Assembly (NCBI GenBank): GCA_025360015.1
Contig: JANYCZ010000071.1
Location: 1-64,000, forward strand
DNA length: 64,000 nucleotides
Source of the DNA: Verrucomicrobiota bacterium
GTDB lineage: Bacteria > Verrucomicrobiota > Verrucomicrobiia > Verrucomicrobiales > Verrucomicrobiaceae
Direction: 5' to 3'
The notes under the pieces were generated by a model. It did not search any database and was not told where the DNA came from. It saw only the letters and a list, made by a program, of their open reading frames with translations. The position numbers and the translations under genes are program-made. Numbering within the stretch: position 1 is the stretch's first letter; each line of letters opens with the position of its first letter. Shown piece by piece: positions 44,738-52,320 of this stretch.

Positions 44738-45184
44738 TCACTTGGGCGTAGCAGCAGGTTGGTCGGCAGCGTCAGGTTTGCGCGTGGCAAAGGCGATGTT
44801 CCAGATGCCAGCCTTCTGGCAGGTGTCCAGCACGCGGATGACGTTCTGATAAGGGGTGCCTTCATCACCGCGCAGGATCACGGCCTGATCTTTGTAAAGC
44901 GAGACGATGTTCTTCAGCTTCACCAGCAGCTCATCGGTGTTGAACTTCTGGCCGTTGACGAGGATCTCACCGTCTTTTTTGATGTTGATGATGATCTCGC
45001 CGACGTTGCGGGTTTCCTTCTCCTTGCCTTCGTCGGCCGCAGGTACGCTCACATCCATGACCTGCTCCTCCTTGGCATACTGGAAGGTCACGGCAAAGAA
45101 AATGACGAGCAGGAACAGCACGTCCACCAGCGGCGCGAGCTGCATGGGCGAGGGTTCGATGGAGTGCTGTTTGCGGAAGTTCAT
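44738..45184 (-). CDS. exbD: biopolymer transport protein ExbD/TolR
   Basis: 148 residues: a short cytosolic N terminus (MNFRKQHSIEPSPMQLAPLV), one transmembrane helix (about 21-40) containing the key Asp of the family in LAPLVDVLFLLVIFF, and a periplasmic domain (ILVNGQKFNTDELLVKLKNI, VILRGDEGTPYQNVIRVLD). With ExbB it uses proton-motive force to energise an outer-membrane process. It starts 21 bases after exbB and is directly followed by the TPR gene. Confidence 0.92.
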   Translation of the reverse strand: MNFRKQHSIEPSPMQLAPLVDVLFLLVIFFAVTFQYAKEEQVMDVSVPAADEGKEKETRNVGEIIINIKKDGEILVNGQKFNTDELLVKLKNIVSLYKDQAVILRGDEGTPYQNVIRVLDTCQKAGIWNIAFATRKPDAADQPAATPK

Positions 45185-45205
45185 CGCGGGTGAGGATCTT
45201 CCTGT

Positions 45206-46018
45206 TTACTGACCGGCCACGGCACGCGCGGCACGCTTGTACTGCACCGCGAGCAGGGCCATCAAGTGGGTTGTCGCAGCTTCCATTTCGGAGATCAGGC
45301 GGTTCACCTTGCCGCGGAAGATGGCGTAAAACATCAGGGCAGGAATGCCAATGACGAGGCCCGAGGCCGTGCACAGCAGGGCTTCAGACACCCCTTGGGC
45401 CAGGCCGAGCTGATTGGAGCCGCCGACCCCCTTGCCGGAAATTTCATGGAAGGTCGTGATCATGCCCAGGGTCGTGCCGAGCAGGCCGAGCATCGGGGCG
45501 ATGGCACCCACGTCTCCCAGGTAGGCAATGCGCGCCAGCAGCAGGCTGGACTGGCGGTTGCCCTCGGCCTCGGTGACTTCTTTGACCTCTTCAAAGCTCG
45601 CGGTCGGATTGCGCGTGGCGAAATCCAGCGTCTTGGAGGTGATGCGGGCGATGCACTCGTTGCGGCGGTTGCACACCGCCAGCAGGCCCAGGTAGTCCTG
45701 CTTGCGGATCAGGGCGTCCGCCGAATTCATGAAGCCATCGCTGACCACGGTGCCTTGGCGCACGGTGAAGCCGAACAGCACGATCATGAAGAATGCGATC
45801 ATCGACAGAATGATCAGCGGGTAGGCCATGACGCCGGTGCGCTTGACGAAGCCGTTGAAAGTCAGCACATCGCCATAGGGATTGTCTTCGGCGGCGGTCG
45901 TAGCCTTGGCTGCAGCAGCAGGAGCGGCGGGCGCAGGCTGCTGAGCCTGGGCTTTGAGGGTCATCGTGAAGATGAGAGCCACCAGCACAGCCAGGGCGAG
46001 GAGGATTTTTCGATGCAT
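45206..46018 (-). CDS. exbB: MotA/TolQ/ExbB proton channel family protein
   Basis: 270 residues with an N-terminal signal or anchor, an alanine- and proline-rich segment, then the ExbB core: helix AYPLIILSMIAFFMIVLFGF, the large cytosolic loop (NRRNECIARITSKTLDFATR, EAEGNRQSSLLLARIAYLGD), and helices AIAPMLGLLGTTLGMITTFH and GLAQGVSEALLCTASGLVIG, with AGLVIGIPALMFYAIF-like end. It forms the pentameric stator with ExbD. It is the first gene of the exbB-exbD-TPR operon, and is 66 bases downstream of the DUF1501 gene on the same strand. Confidence 0.92.
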   Translation of the reverse strand: MHRKILLALAVLVALIFTMTLKAQAQQPAPAAPAAAAKATTAAEDNPYGDVLTFNGFVKRTGVMAYPLIILSMIAFFMIVLFGFTVRQGTVVSDGFMNSADALIRKQDYLGLLAVCNRRNECIARITSKTLDFATRNPTASFEEVKEVTEAEGNRQSSLLLARIAYLGDVGAIAPMLGLLGTTLGMITTFHEISGKGVGGSNQLGLAQGVSEALLCTASGLVIGIPALMFYAIFRGKVNRLISEMEAATTHLMALLAVQYKRAARAVAGQ

Positions 46019-46084
46019 GAGGTGGCGACTGTAAACGTGTGCGCCAGCCTTGCAAGGGGCCGGTGGCTGGCTTTCCCGGCCCGG

Positions 46085-47527
46085 TCAGGCCAGCAATTCC
46101 CGCACCACCTTGCACTCGTTCACGCCCGTCAGGCGGAAATCCAGCCCCGCATACTTGTATGTGAACTTCTCGTGGTCGAAGCCCAAAATGCGCAAAATCG
46201 TGGCGTGCAGATCATGCACATGCACCGGGTTTTCCTGCGCGGCGAAGCCAAATTCATCGGTCGAGCCATGCGTGTAGCCACCGCGTACCCCGCCGCCCGC
46301 CAGCCACATGGTGAAGCCGTAGTGGTTGTGGTCGCGGCCATGTTGCTTGCCCGCATTCGAGCCGGGTACCGGCAGTTCCACCGCCGGAGTACGGCCAAAT
46401 TCACCGCCCCACATCATGAGCGTGTCGTCCCAGAGTCCGCGCTGCTTCAGATCGCTCATGAACGCGGCGATCGCCCCGTCCGTCTGCTGGCCGAGCTTCC
46501 GGTGTTCCAGAATTTCGTCGTGATTGTCCCAAGGCTGGCCTGCGCCGGTCCAGAGCTGGATGAAGCGCACACCGCGCTCCAGCAGGCGCCGGGCGATCAG
46601 GCACTGGCGGCCAAAAGCGTGGTCGCCGTACATCTTCCGCATCGACTCCGGCTCCTTCATGATGTCAAAGGCGTCTGTGGCCTCCATCTGCATGCGGTAG
46701 GCCAGTTCGTAGCTCTGCACCCGGGCTTCGAGCTGCTGGTCGCGGTCCTGCTGCACCAGATTCCGCTGGTTCAATTCCTGCAGCAGGTCGAGCTGGCGAC
46801 GCTGCTGCTTCAAATCGAGCGAGCCGTTTTTGATGAATTCCACGAGTTTTTCCACCCGGGTATCCTCCGTATTAATATAGGCCCCCTGGTAGGCGCTCGG
46901 CAGGAAGGCGGACTGCCAGTTCTTCGTGCGCCGCGTCGGCATGCCACCGGGGCACATGGCGATGTAGCCGGGCAGGTTGTGGTTTTCGCTGCCCAGACCG
47001 TAGGTCACCCAGGATCCCATCGTCGGCCGGTTCAGGCGGCCTTCGCCGCTGTTCATCAGGCCGAGGGAAGGCTCATGGTTGGGCACGTCTGCGTGCATCG
47101 AACGGATCACGCAGAGGTCATCCGCAAAGGCACCCGTCTTCTCAAAAACCTCGCTCACTTCCAGCCCGCATTCACCGCGTTTCGTGAATTTGAAGGGAGA
47201 TTTGAAACCCGCCCCGGTCGGACGCTCTGTTTTGAGCATGTTCGGCAGAGCCTTGCCGTCGTATTTGTCCAGCTCCGGTTTCGGGTCAAAAGTATCGACA
47301 TGGGATGGCCCGCCGTTCATGAAGAAATGCACCACCCGCTTGGCCTTCGGCTCAAAATGCGGCCGCTTCACCGCCATCGGGTCCATCGTGGCTGCGGAAG
47401 CCTGCGGAGTGAACAAGGAGCCGGCCGCCATCGTGCCAAAGCCCATGCCGACACGTTGCAGCAGCTCGCGTCGCGTCAAAAACGCATGCTCCAGATTCGG
47501 GGCATGATGGGAAAATAAAGAACTCAT
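46085..47527 (-). CDS. DUF1501 family protein, Tat-exported
   Basis: 480 residues with a twin-arginine-type leader (LTRRELLQRVGMGFG). DUF1501 signatures: KRVVHFFMNGGPSHVDTFDP near residue 60, KTGAFADDLCVIRSMHADVP, GRLNRPTMGSWVTYGLGSEN, LPGYIAMCPGGMPTR, CLIARRLLERGVRFIQLWTG and MMWGGEFGRTPAVE, ending EKFTYKYAGLDFRLTG. The fold is alkaline-phosphatase/sulfatase-like; activity is unknown. These proteins are regularly encoded with PSD-type cytochromes, as here. The segment before its ATG carries the element ACGTATCATTCATATCCCC, shared with the DUF1592 and DUF1552 genes. Confidence 0.9.
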   Translation of the reverse strand: MSSLFSHHAPNLEHAFLTRRELLQRVGMGFGTMAAGSLFTPQASAATMDPMAVKRPHFEPKAKRVVHFFMNGGPSHVDTFDPKPELDKYDGKALPNMLKTERPTGAGFKSPFKFTKRGECGLEVSEVFEKTGAFADDLCVIRSMHADVPNHEPSLGLMNSGEGRLNRPTMGSWVTYGLGSENHNLPGYIAMCPGGMPTRRTKNWQSAFLPSAYQGAYINTEDTRVEKLVEFIKNGSLDLKQQRRQLDLLQELNQRNLVQQDRDQQLEARVQSYELAYRMQMEATDAFDIMKEPESMRKMYGDHAFGRQCLIARRLLERGVRFIQLWTGAGQPWDNHDEILEHRKLGQQTDGAIAAFMSDLKQRGLWDDTLMMWGGEFGRTPAVELPVPGSNAGKQHGRDHNHYGFTMWLAGGGVRGGYTHGSTDEFGFAAQENPVHVHDLHATILRILGFDHEKFTYKYAGLDFRLTGVNECKVVRELLA

Positions 47528-47545
47528 GGGGATATGAATGATACG
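47525..47545 (-). promoter_or_regulatory. start-proximal conserved element, DUF1501 gene
   Basis: On the minus strand CGTATCATTCATATCCCC runs directly into the ATG. The same element stands before the DUF1592 and DUF1552 genes. The close spacing and absence of a Shine-Dalgarno suggest a promoter with very short leader, an operator, or a translation signal. Confidence 0.6.
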
Positions 47546-47634
47546 TCTCTGCCAGCGGATGCTTTCGCCTGATTCCTAGCACAGGAAAGCGCAGAAAAGG
47601 AGCGGAAGCTGCTGATTAAAAGTCATTGTTCGTC

Positions 47635-47656
47635 CGTATCATTATTACCCCCAATG
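47635..47656 (+). promoter_or_regulatory. start-proximal conserved element, DUF1592 gene
   Basis: CGTATCATTATTACCCCCA precedes the ATG at 47654. It is divergent from the copy before the DUF1501 gene, 90 bases away, so a shared regulator could act on both from this intergenic region. Confidence 0.6.
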
Positions 47657-50600
47657 TCTCTGCATTCACGCCATCTTGCTCTGGCCGGCTTCGTCGTCGG
47701 CTCATTTTCCCTTTCCGCCGCCCCCGCATGGAAAGACGCCGAGGTCGTGTTGAAGGCCAAATGCTACGAGTGTCACAATCCCAAAAAGACCAAGGGCGAT
47801 GTCGATCTAGAGCAATTCGCGGCGGATCCGCAGCTCACCAAGCACTTTGAAGTGTGGCTGAAGGTCAAGGACACCATCGAAAACGGCGACATGCCGCCGC
47901 CGAAGGCGCACCAGATGAGCGATCAGGAGCACGCCTCTCTCCTCGGCTGGGTGAATGGCGAGCTCGATGCCTTGGCCGCCGCGCAGTCCGGCGATCCCGG
48001 CCCCGTGACCATGCGTCGGCTCACCAACGCCGAATATGACTACACCATCCGCGATCTGACCCGCCACGACTACGGCTTCGCCAAAGAATTCCAAACCGAC
48101 GGCGGCGGCGGCGAAGGTTTCAGCAACACCGGCGATGTGCTCTTCATGAGCCCGGCAGCGCTCGACAAATACTTCGGTGCCGCGCGCAAGGTGGCCGACC
48201 ATGCCACCATCATGCCAGGCACCGGCATCGTCTTCAGTCCACAGCGCATCGGCCTGCGCGGCCCCGAGCAGGTGAAAGCCCAGGCGCAGCAGGCCCTTTA
48301 TGTCTGGTATCAGCAGAAGGCCGCATCGCATCTGCCCAAGGACGGCGACGACATGCGCGAGACGGACTACATGGTCGCCTGCTGGAAGCACAAGCATTTC
48401 CAGACGCCGCTCGAACAGCTCGCCAAAGACAGCGGCCTGAAGCTGCCCTTCCTGCAAAACTGGTCGAATCTGGTGAATGCCACCGAGCCGAAATCACGCT
48501 TCCTCGATCTCACTCGCGTGGCCTGGCGTGAGCTGCCCGGCCCCGATGCCGCGAAGCCCGGACAAGTGCCACAGGCCGTGGTTGACGGAGCCAAGGCGAT
48601 CCAGACGCAGTTGCTCTCCTGGAATAATCCGAAGAGGCCCGGCAGTGGCATTCAGCGTCAGCAGCAGGACGCCGATGGCATCCGTCCCTACAACATGAAT
48701 GTCGAGGTGAAAGGCAGGAAACAGGCCTTCCTCTGCATCGGCGATGATGGTGACGGCAACAAAGGCGACATCGCCCTCATCACCCGGCTCGATGTGAAAA
48801 CCACCAAGGGTCACCTGATTTACATGGACTGGCTCAACAAGCAGCTCGGTGAAGATCGCAAAGCCCTCGGTGCGACTCCTTCGCCTGCAAATGGGGAAGC
48901 TTTGAAGCAGCGCGTCGCCGAACTCGAGCGCGTGAAGAACGCCTTTGGCAAACATCCGCAGGGCCGCCAGATCGACCCCGGTGTGCTCGCAATCGCTGCG
49001 CCGTTTGTTTTCAACCTGCCGTTGCCGGAGAACGTCACCTGGGTTCACGCCGAAGCCCGGCTGGATCTACAAAATCCTGACATCAATGACGGCACCATCC
49101 AGTGGGACCTCACAGCGGACAAACCACGGGATGTCACCAAGATCATGCCCGGCATTCTCACCGTCTGGAAAACCCAGACCGATGCTGCACGAAACACCAT
49201 GCGGGATTTCGGCGTCATGAAGCAGGCCTTCCCTGACATGTATGAGCGCCGGCTGGAGGAGGTTGCCTCCAACCTCTACCGCCGCAAACCCGGCATCACT
49301 GTGTATTACTTCAGCGACGAGCAACTCGGTCAAATCCTCGGCGTCAAAGATCGTGAGCAACTCGCGGCGATGAAGAAAGATTTCAATCTCACTGCCCCGC
49401 CAAACCTCAATCCTCAGCAGATGAAGGAGTTCGACGGTTCCATGCTCGCGCATCTGCGTTATTTCGCTGGCCGCGCCTGGCGTCGGCCCATCACCGCTGC
49501 AGAAAGCCAGAAGCTCGATGCTCTCTACTTTGAGGGCCGCAAAAAGGAACTCGACCGCGAATCCGCCGCGCGTGAGGTCCTCGTGCGCGTGCTGGTCTCC
49601 CCCTACTTCCTCTTCAAAGCCGAAACGCTGCCTATAGCCAGCGCCGCCCCTGGCGACGTGAAACTCACTGCCTTCGAGCTCGCCTCCCGTCTCAGCTATT
49701 TCCTCTGGGCCTCGCAGCCCGACTGGGAGCTGCGCAAGACCGCCGAAGACGGCAGCCTCTTGAAGCCCGAAATCCTCGCCGCGCAGACCATGCGCATGCT
49801 GCGTGATTCAAAGTCCAATGCCCTCGCCAAGGAATTCGCCGGGCAGTGGCTCAAGTTCAACGGCTTCGATGCCCAGAGCAGCGTCGATGAGAAGAAGTAT
49901 CCCGAATTCACCCCCGAGCTCCGCACCGACATGCAGCGCGAGATGACCGAATTCTTCACGCATCTGGTGCGCGATGACCGCAACGTCGCCGACATCCTCA
50001 TGGGGGACTACACCTTCGTGAACGAGCGCCTCGCCAAATTCTACGGCGTGCCAGGCGTCACCGGCGGTGACTTCCGCGAAGTCAAAGTCGCGCAGCAGCA
50101 TCGCGGTGGCCTCCTCGGCATGGGCGCTGTTTTGACCAAGACATCCCGCCCCAATCGCACCAGCCCCGTGCTGCGCGGCGACTACTTCTATCAAGTCGTG
50201 CTTGGCTTCAGCTCGCCACCACCGCCGCCGAATGTGCCGAAACTTCCGGAAGGTGCCGTGAAGCCCTCCTCCCTGCGTGAAGCGCTGATGCAGCACCGCG
50301 CCGACAAGGCCTGCTCCGTCTGCCATGACCGCATCGACCCCCTCGGCTTCGCGCTCGAAAGCTTCGACCCCATCGGCCGCTTCCGCATGGCCGATGAAAC
50401 CGGCGGCAAGATCGACGACACCGGCGAACTCAAAGACGGCACCAAGTTCCAGGGCCTCGCCGGCCTGCGCGACTACCTCAAAAAGAACGAGCCCAACTTC
50501 ACCACCCAGTTCTGCCGCAAACTCCTCGGCTATGCCCTCGGCCGCCAGACAATGCCCAGCGACAAAGCGCTGCTCACCCACATGCAGGCCGCCCTCAAGC

Positions 50601-50698
50601 AGAACAACGGCAAGTTCTCCGCCGCCGTGCTCGACATCGTCAACAGCCGCCAGTTCCTCAACCGCCGCAGCGAGCCCGCCATGGCTGCCGCTAAATAG
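47654..50698 (+). CDS. PSD-type cytochrome c protein (DUF1587/DUF1592/DUF1588/DUF1585)
   Basis: 1014 residues with an export signal (HLALAGFVVGSFSLSAA). A cytochrome-c-like heme site CYECHN lies near residue 37. DUF1587 follows (TMRRLTNAEYDYTIRDLTRH), then a central region, DUF1595/DUF1592 (FAGRAWRRPITAAESQKLD, FELASRLSYFLWASQPDWEL, LAKEFAGQWLKFNGFD), DUF1588 (HRGGLLGMGAVLTKTSRPNR) and DUF1585 near the end (GFALESFDPIGRFRM), with a second CxxCH (CSVCHD) around 886. Function is unproven; periplasmic redox coupled to DUF1552/DUF1501 partners is the usual guess. The next gene starts three bases after the stop. Confidence 0.9.
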   Translation: MSLHSRHLALAGFVVGSFSLSAAPAWKDAEVVLKAKCYECHNPKKTKGDVDLEQFAADPQLTKHFEVWLKVKDTIENGDMPPPKAHQMSDQEHASLLGWVNGELDALAAAQSGDPGPVTMRRLTNAEYDYTIRDLTRHDYGFAKEFQTDGGGGEGFSNTGDVLFMSPAALDKYFGAARKVADHATIMPGTGIVFSPQRIGLRGPEQVKAQAQQALYVWYQQKAASHLPKDGDDMRETDYMVACWKHKHFQTPLEQLAKDSGLKLPFLQNWSNLVNATEPKSRFLDLTRVAWRELPGPDAAKPGQVPQAVVDGAKAIQTQLLSWNNPKRPGSGIQRQQQDADGIRPYNMNVEVKGRKQAFLCIGDDGDGNKGDIALITRLDVKTTKGHLIYMDWLNKQLGEDRKALGATPSPANGEALKQRVAELERVKNAFGKHPQGRQIDPGVLAIAAPFVFNLPLPENVTWVHAEARLDLQNPDINDGTIQWDLTADKPRDVTKIMPGILTVWKTQTDAARNTMRDFGVMKQAFPDMYERRLEEVASNLYRRKPGITVYYFSDEQLGQILGVKDREQLAAMKKDFNLTAPPNLNPQQMKEFDGSMLAHLRYFAGRAWRRPITAAESQKLDALYFEGRKKELDRESAAREVLVRVLVSPYFLFKAETLPIASAAPGDVKLTAFELASRLSYFLWASQPDWELRKTAEDGSLLKPEILAAQTMRMLRDSKSNALAKEFAGQWLKFNGFDAQSSVDEKKYPEFTPELRTDMQREMTEFFTHLVRDDRNVADILMGDYTFVNERLAKFYGVPGVTGGDFREVKVAQQHRGGLLGMGAVLTKTSRPNRTSPVLRGDYFYQVVLGFSSPPPPPNVPKLPEGAVKPSSLREALMQHRADKACSVCHDRIDPLGFALESFDPIGRFRMADETGGKIDDTGELKDGTKFQGLAGLRDYLKKNEPNFTTQFCRKLLGYALGRQTMPSDKALLTHMQAALKQNNGKFSAAVLDIVNSRQFLNRRSEPAMAAAK

Positions 50699-50701
50699 TG
50701 A

Positions 50702-51412
50702 ATGAAATCTGTCATCAGAGCCTTCGAGGTTTTATGGTGGTCAGCACTGCTCCTGTGCGGTTCGTCATGTACAATTCCTTGGGGTAATCTGCCCCCGACA
50801 ACCTATCAGGGCAGAGTCGTTCATGACGAGCTTGGGACAGGCATCGCAAATGCAACCATTACGGCATCACGACCTTGCGTTCGAAGCAGCTTATGGCCAA
50901 TGGTTCGGCCCGAGGTTCTCGCCTCCACAAAGAGCGATGAGAATGGAAATTATTCCCTCACAACGAGGGCGGGTTACGCAACAGAAATTGAGACACATTC
51001 GAGCGATCTGAAGCTGAGAGGTATCATAGACCTGTCCCGAAAACATGCCGATCCGCTTGAACTACGAGTGAGCGCGGAACTGCAATCTATTTGCCATTAC
51101 AACTTGGGAGGAAGTCCCGTGGATCCCAACTCGCTGCCTCCAAAGAACGCAGAAACCGCAATAAGACGTCTGGTGAGATACCTTTCGGCTCATCCGGGCG
51201 CGTCTCTCAAGTCATTGAGACAGTACAACAAGCAAGGGGTAATCTCAGACAGGGAATTATCAGTTTTTGAATCCGCTCCGGTTCACTATTTTGGCCCACA
51301 CTCACTCGTCGAATTTCAGTGGGGACGCCAAGCGCTTTTGATACCTGATCAAAACACCAGAATTCGTTTCGTTTCGCCGCGTTTTTCTTTAGCAGAAAGC
51401 ATCCCCCTGTGA
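50702..51412 (+). CDS. hypothetical lipoprotein with carboxypeptidase-regulatory-like domain
   Basis: 236 residues. A signal with lipobox LLCGSSC (Cys about 23) predicts a lipoprotein. YQGRVVHDELGTGIANATIT followed by STKSDENGNYSLTT is a carboxypeptidase-regulatory/CNA-B-like beta sandwich. The rest (about 110-236) is unrecognised. Composition is lower in GC than the flanking DUF1592 and DUF1552 genes, suggesting later insertion between two genes that are normally adjacent. It starts three bases after the DUF1592 stop. Its stop codon lies within a copy of the DUF1552 gene start (see repeat at 51402-51434). Confidence 0.65.
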   Translation: MKSVIRAFEVLWWSALLLCGSSCTIPWGNLPPTTYQGRVVHDELGTGIANATITASRPCVRSSLWPMVRPEVLASTKSDENGNYSLTTRAGYATEIETHSSDLKLRGIIDLSRKHADPLELRVSAELQSICHYNLGGSPVDPNSLPPKNAETAIRRLVRYLSAHPGASLKSLRQYNKQGVISDRELSVFESAPVHYFGPHSLVEFQWGRQALLIPDQNTRIRFVSPRFSLAESIPL

Positions 51413-51434
51413 ACCTTTCTGGTCGCAAATTTCT
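51402..51434. repeat. duplicated DUF1552 gene start, left border of HNH cassette
   Basis: CCCCTGTGAACCTTTC then GGTCGCAAATTTCT matches 52286-52320, the real start of the DUF1552 gene (TGAACCTTTC, CGTCGCAAATTTCT), with a short gap and two mismatches. It marks the left end of an inserted two-gene cassette. Confidence 0.55.
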
Positions 51435-51498
51435 CTGCGACGTTAGGTGGTTGATTATGGCGAATTGAAAAGTCTCTGCCTGCCGCTGAAACAGGAAA

Positions 51499-51900
51499 TC
51501 AATCCAACGGATGCTTTTCCATGATGGCCTGCCGTTGGAGCAAGTTGAGATCGCTGTTAAATTGCAACAGCCATGCCGTGGTGCGCCCGATGTCTGTGGT
51601 GCCAAGAATGCGTGCTCCCACGCGTCTGTAATGATCATTCCACGTGTCTTTTCTTGGGTCGAACAATCGTATGGGAAGATTGGTGTCTGGATCGAGCCCG
51701 ACGAGATTGGTGCCTTTGTGCAAATTGCAGCTCATGCACGCGAGGGCGAGATTCTCTTCGATGGTCTGCCCGCGATGCTGCCTGGCGATGATGTGCTCAA
51801 TATGAAAGGGGGCGTCGATTTCGTCCTCCATGCTGAGACGGCAGTATTCGCAGCGGCGTCCAGCCCGTTCACGAATCTGCTCTTTCAACTGCGCGTTCAA
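51499..51900 (-). CDS. HNH endonuclease
   Basis: 133 residues. The HNH site is complete: RRCEYCRLSMEDE with the first zinc-type Cys pair, FHIEHIIARQHRGQTIEENL with the catalytic His, and ALACMSCNLHKGTNLVG with Asn and the second Cys pair. It resembles small phage- or defence-associated HNH nucleases. It starts two bases after the stop of the preceding small gene on the same strand, forming a two-gene cassette that interrupts the DUF1592-DUF1552 pair in opposite orientation. Confidence 0.85.
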   Translation of the reverse strand: MNAQLKEQIRERAGRRCEYCRLSMEDEIDAPFHIEHIIARQHRGQTIEENLALACMSCNLHKGTNLVGLDPDTNLPIRLFDPRKDTWNDHYRRVGARILGTTDIGRTTAWLLQFNSDLNLLQRQAIMEKHPLD

Positions 51901-51902
51901 GA

Positions 51903-52163
51903 TCAGGCCGCCTTGAAGTTCTGGAGAAACACCCCCGCCTTCAGGCGCAGGATCGACATCAGCTTTCCAGCGTAAATCAGGCCTTCATACTCACTGCGTT
52001 CACCCGGGGTCAGCAGATCTTCATTCGCCTTGTCCGCCAGTTCCTCCATCCGGCTCAGTTTCTCCGCATTGGCCGGCATGTTGACCAGCCGACGCGCACC
52101 TTCGATCGTGAAGATCGGTGCGGAGGGATCAAGAGCCTGCTCCAGTTCAGAGAACACGTTCAT
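51903..52163 (-). CDS. small hypothetical protein paired with HNH endonuclease
   Basis: About 86 residues from MNVFSELEQALD; an ATG 18 codons earlier is possible but less likely. Mostly helical and acidic (NAEKLSRMEELADKANEDLL, EYEGLIYAGKLMSILRLKAG). It has no recognised family. Tight spacing to the HNH gene suggests a partner, for example a specificity or antitoxin-like protein, which is inference only. Confidence 0.65.
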   Translation of the reverse strand: MNVFSELEQALDPSAPIFTIEGARRLVNMPANAEKLSRMEELADKANEDLLTPGERSEYEGLIYAGKLMSILRLKAGVFLQNFKAA

Positions 52164-52273
52164 AAGCACACATACCATGCTCGCTGAAAATCGCAAGAGA
52201 GGGATCTTTCGCTCCATTCTTGGCTGCTTATGAGCTTGCCTTGCGGAGGCTGTACAATTGTTCCATCTCGAAA

Positions 52274-52297
52274 CGTATCATTTATACCCCCAATATG
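52274..52297 (+). promoter_or_regulatory. start-proximal conserved element, DUF1552 gene
   Basis: CGTATCATTTATACCCCC is followed by AATATG, giving the ATG at 52295. It matches the elements before the DUF1501 and DUF1592 genes at nearly the same distance from the start codon. Confidence 0.6.
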
Positions 52298-52320
52298 AAC
52301 CTTTCCCGTCGCAAATTTCT
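52286..52320. repeat. right copy of duplicated DUF1552 gene start
   Basis: The native start of the DUF1552 gene, matching 51402-51434 imperfectly. The two copies bracket about 850 bases with the HNH cassette. Confidence 0.5.

Noticed and set aside
45266..47518. A 750-codon open frame antisense to exbB and the DUF1501 gene
   Set aside because: No motif or signal, and both minus-strand proteins are clearly recognisable families.
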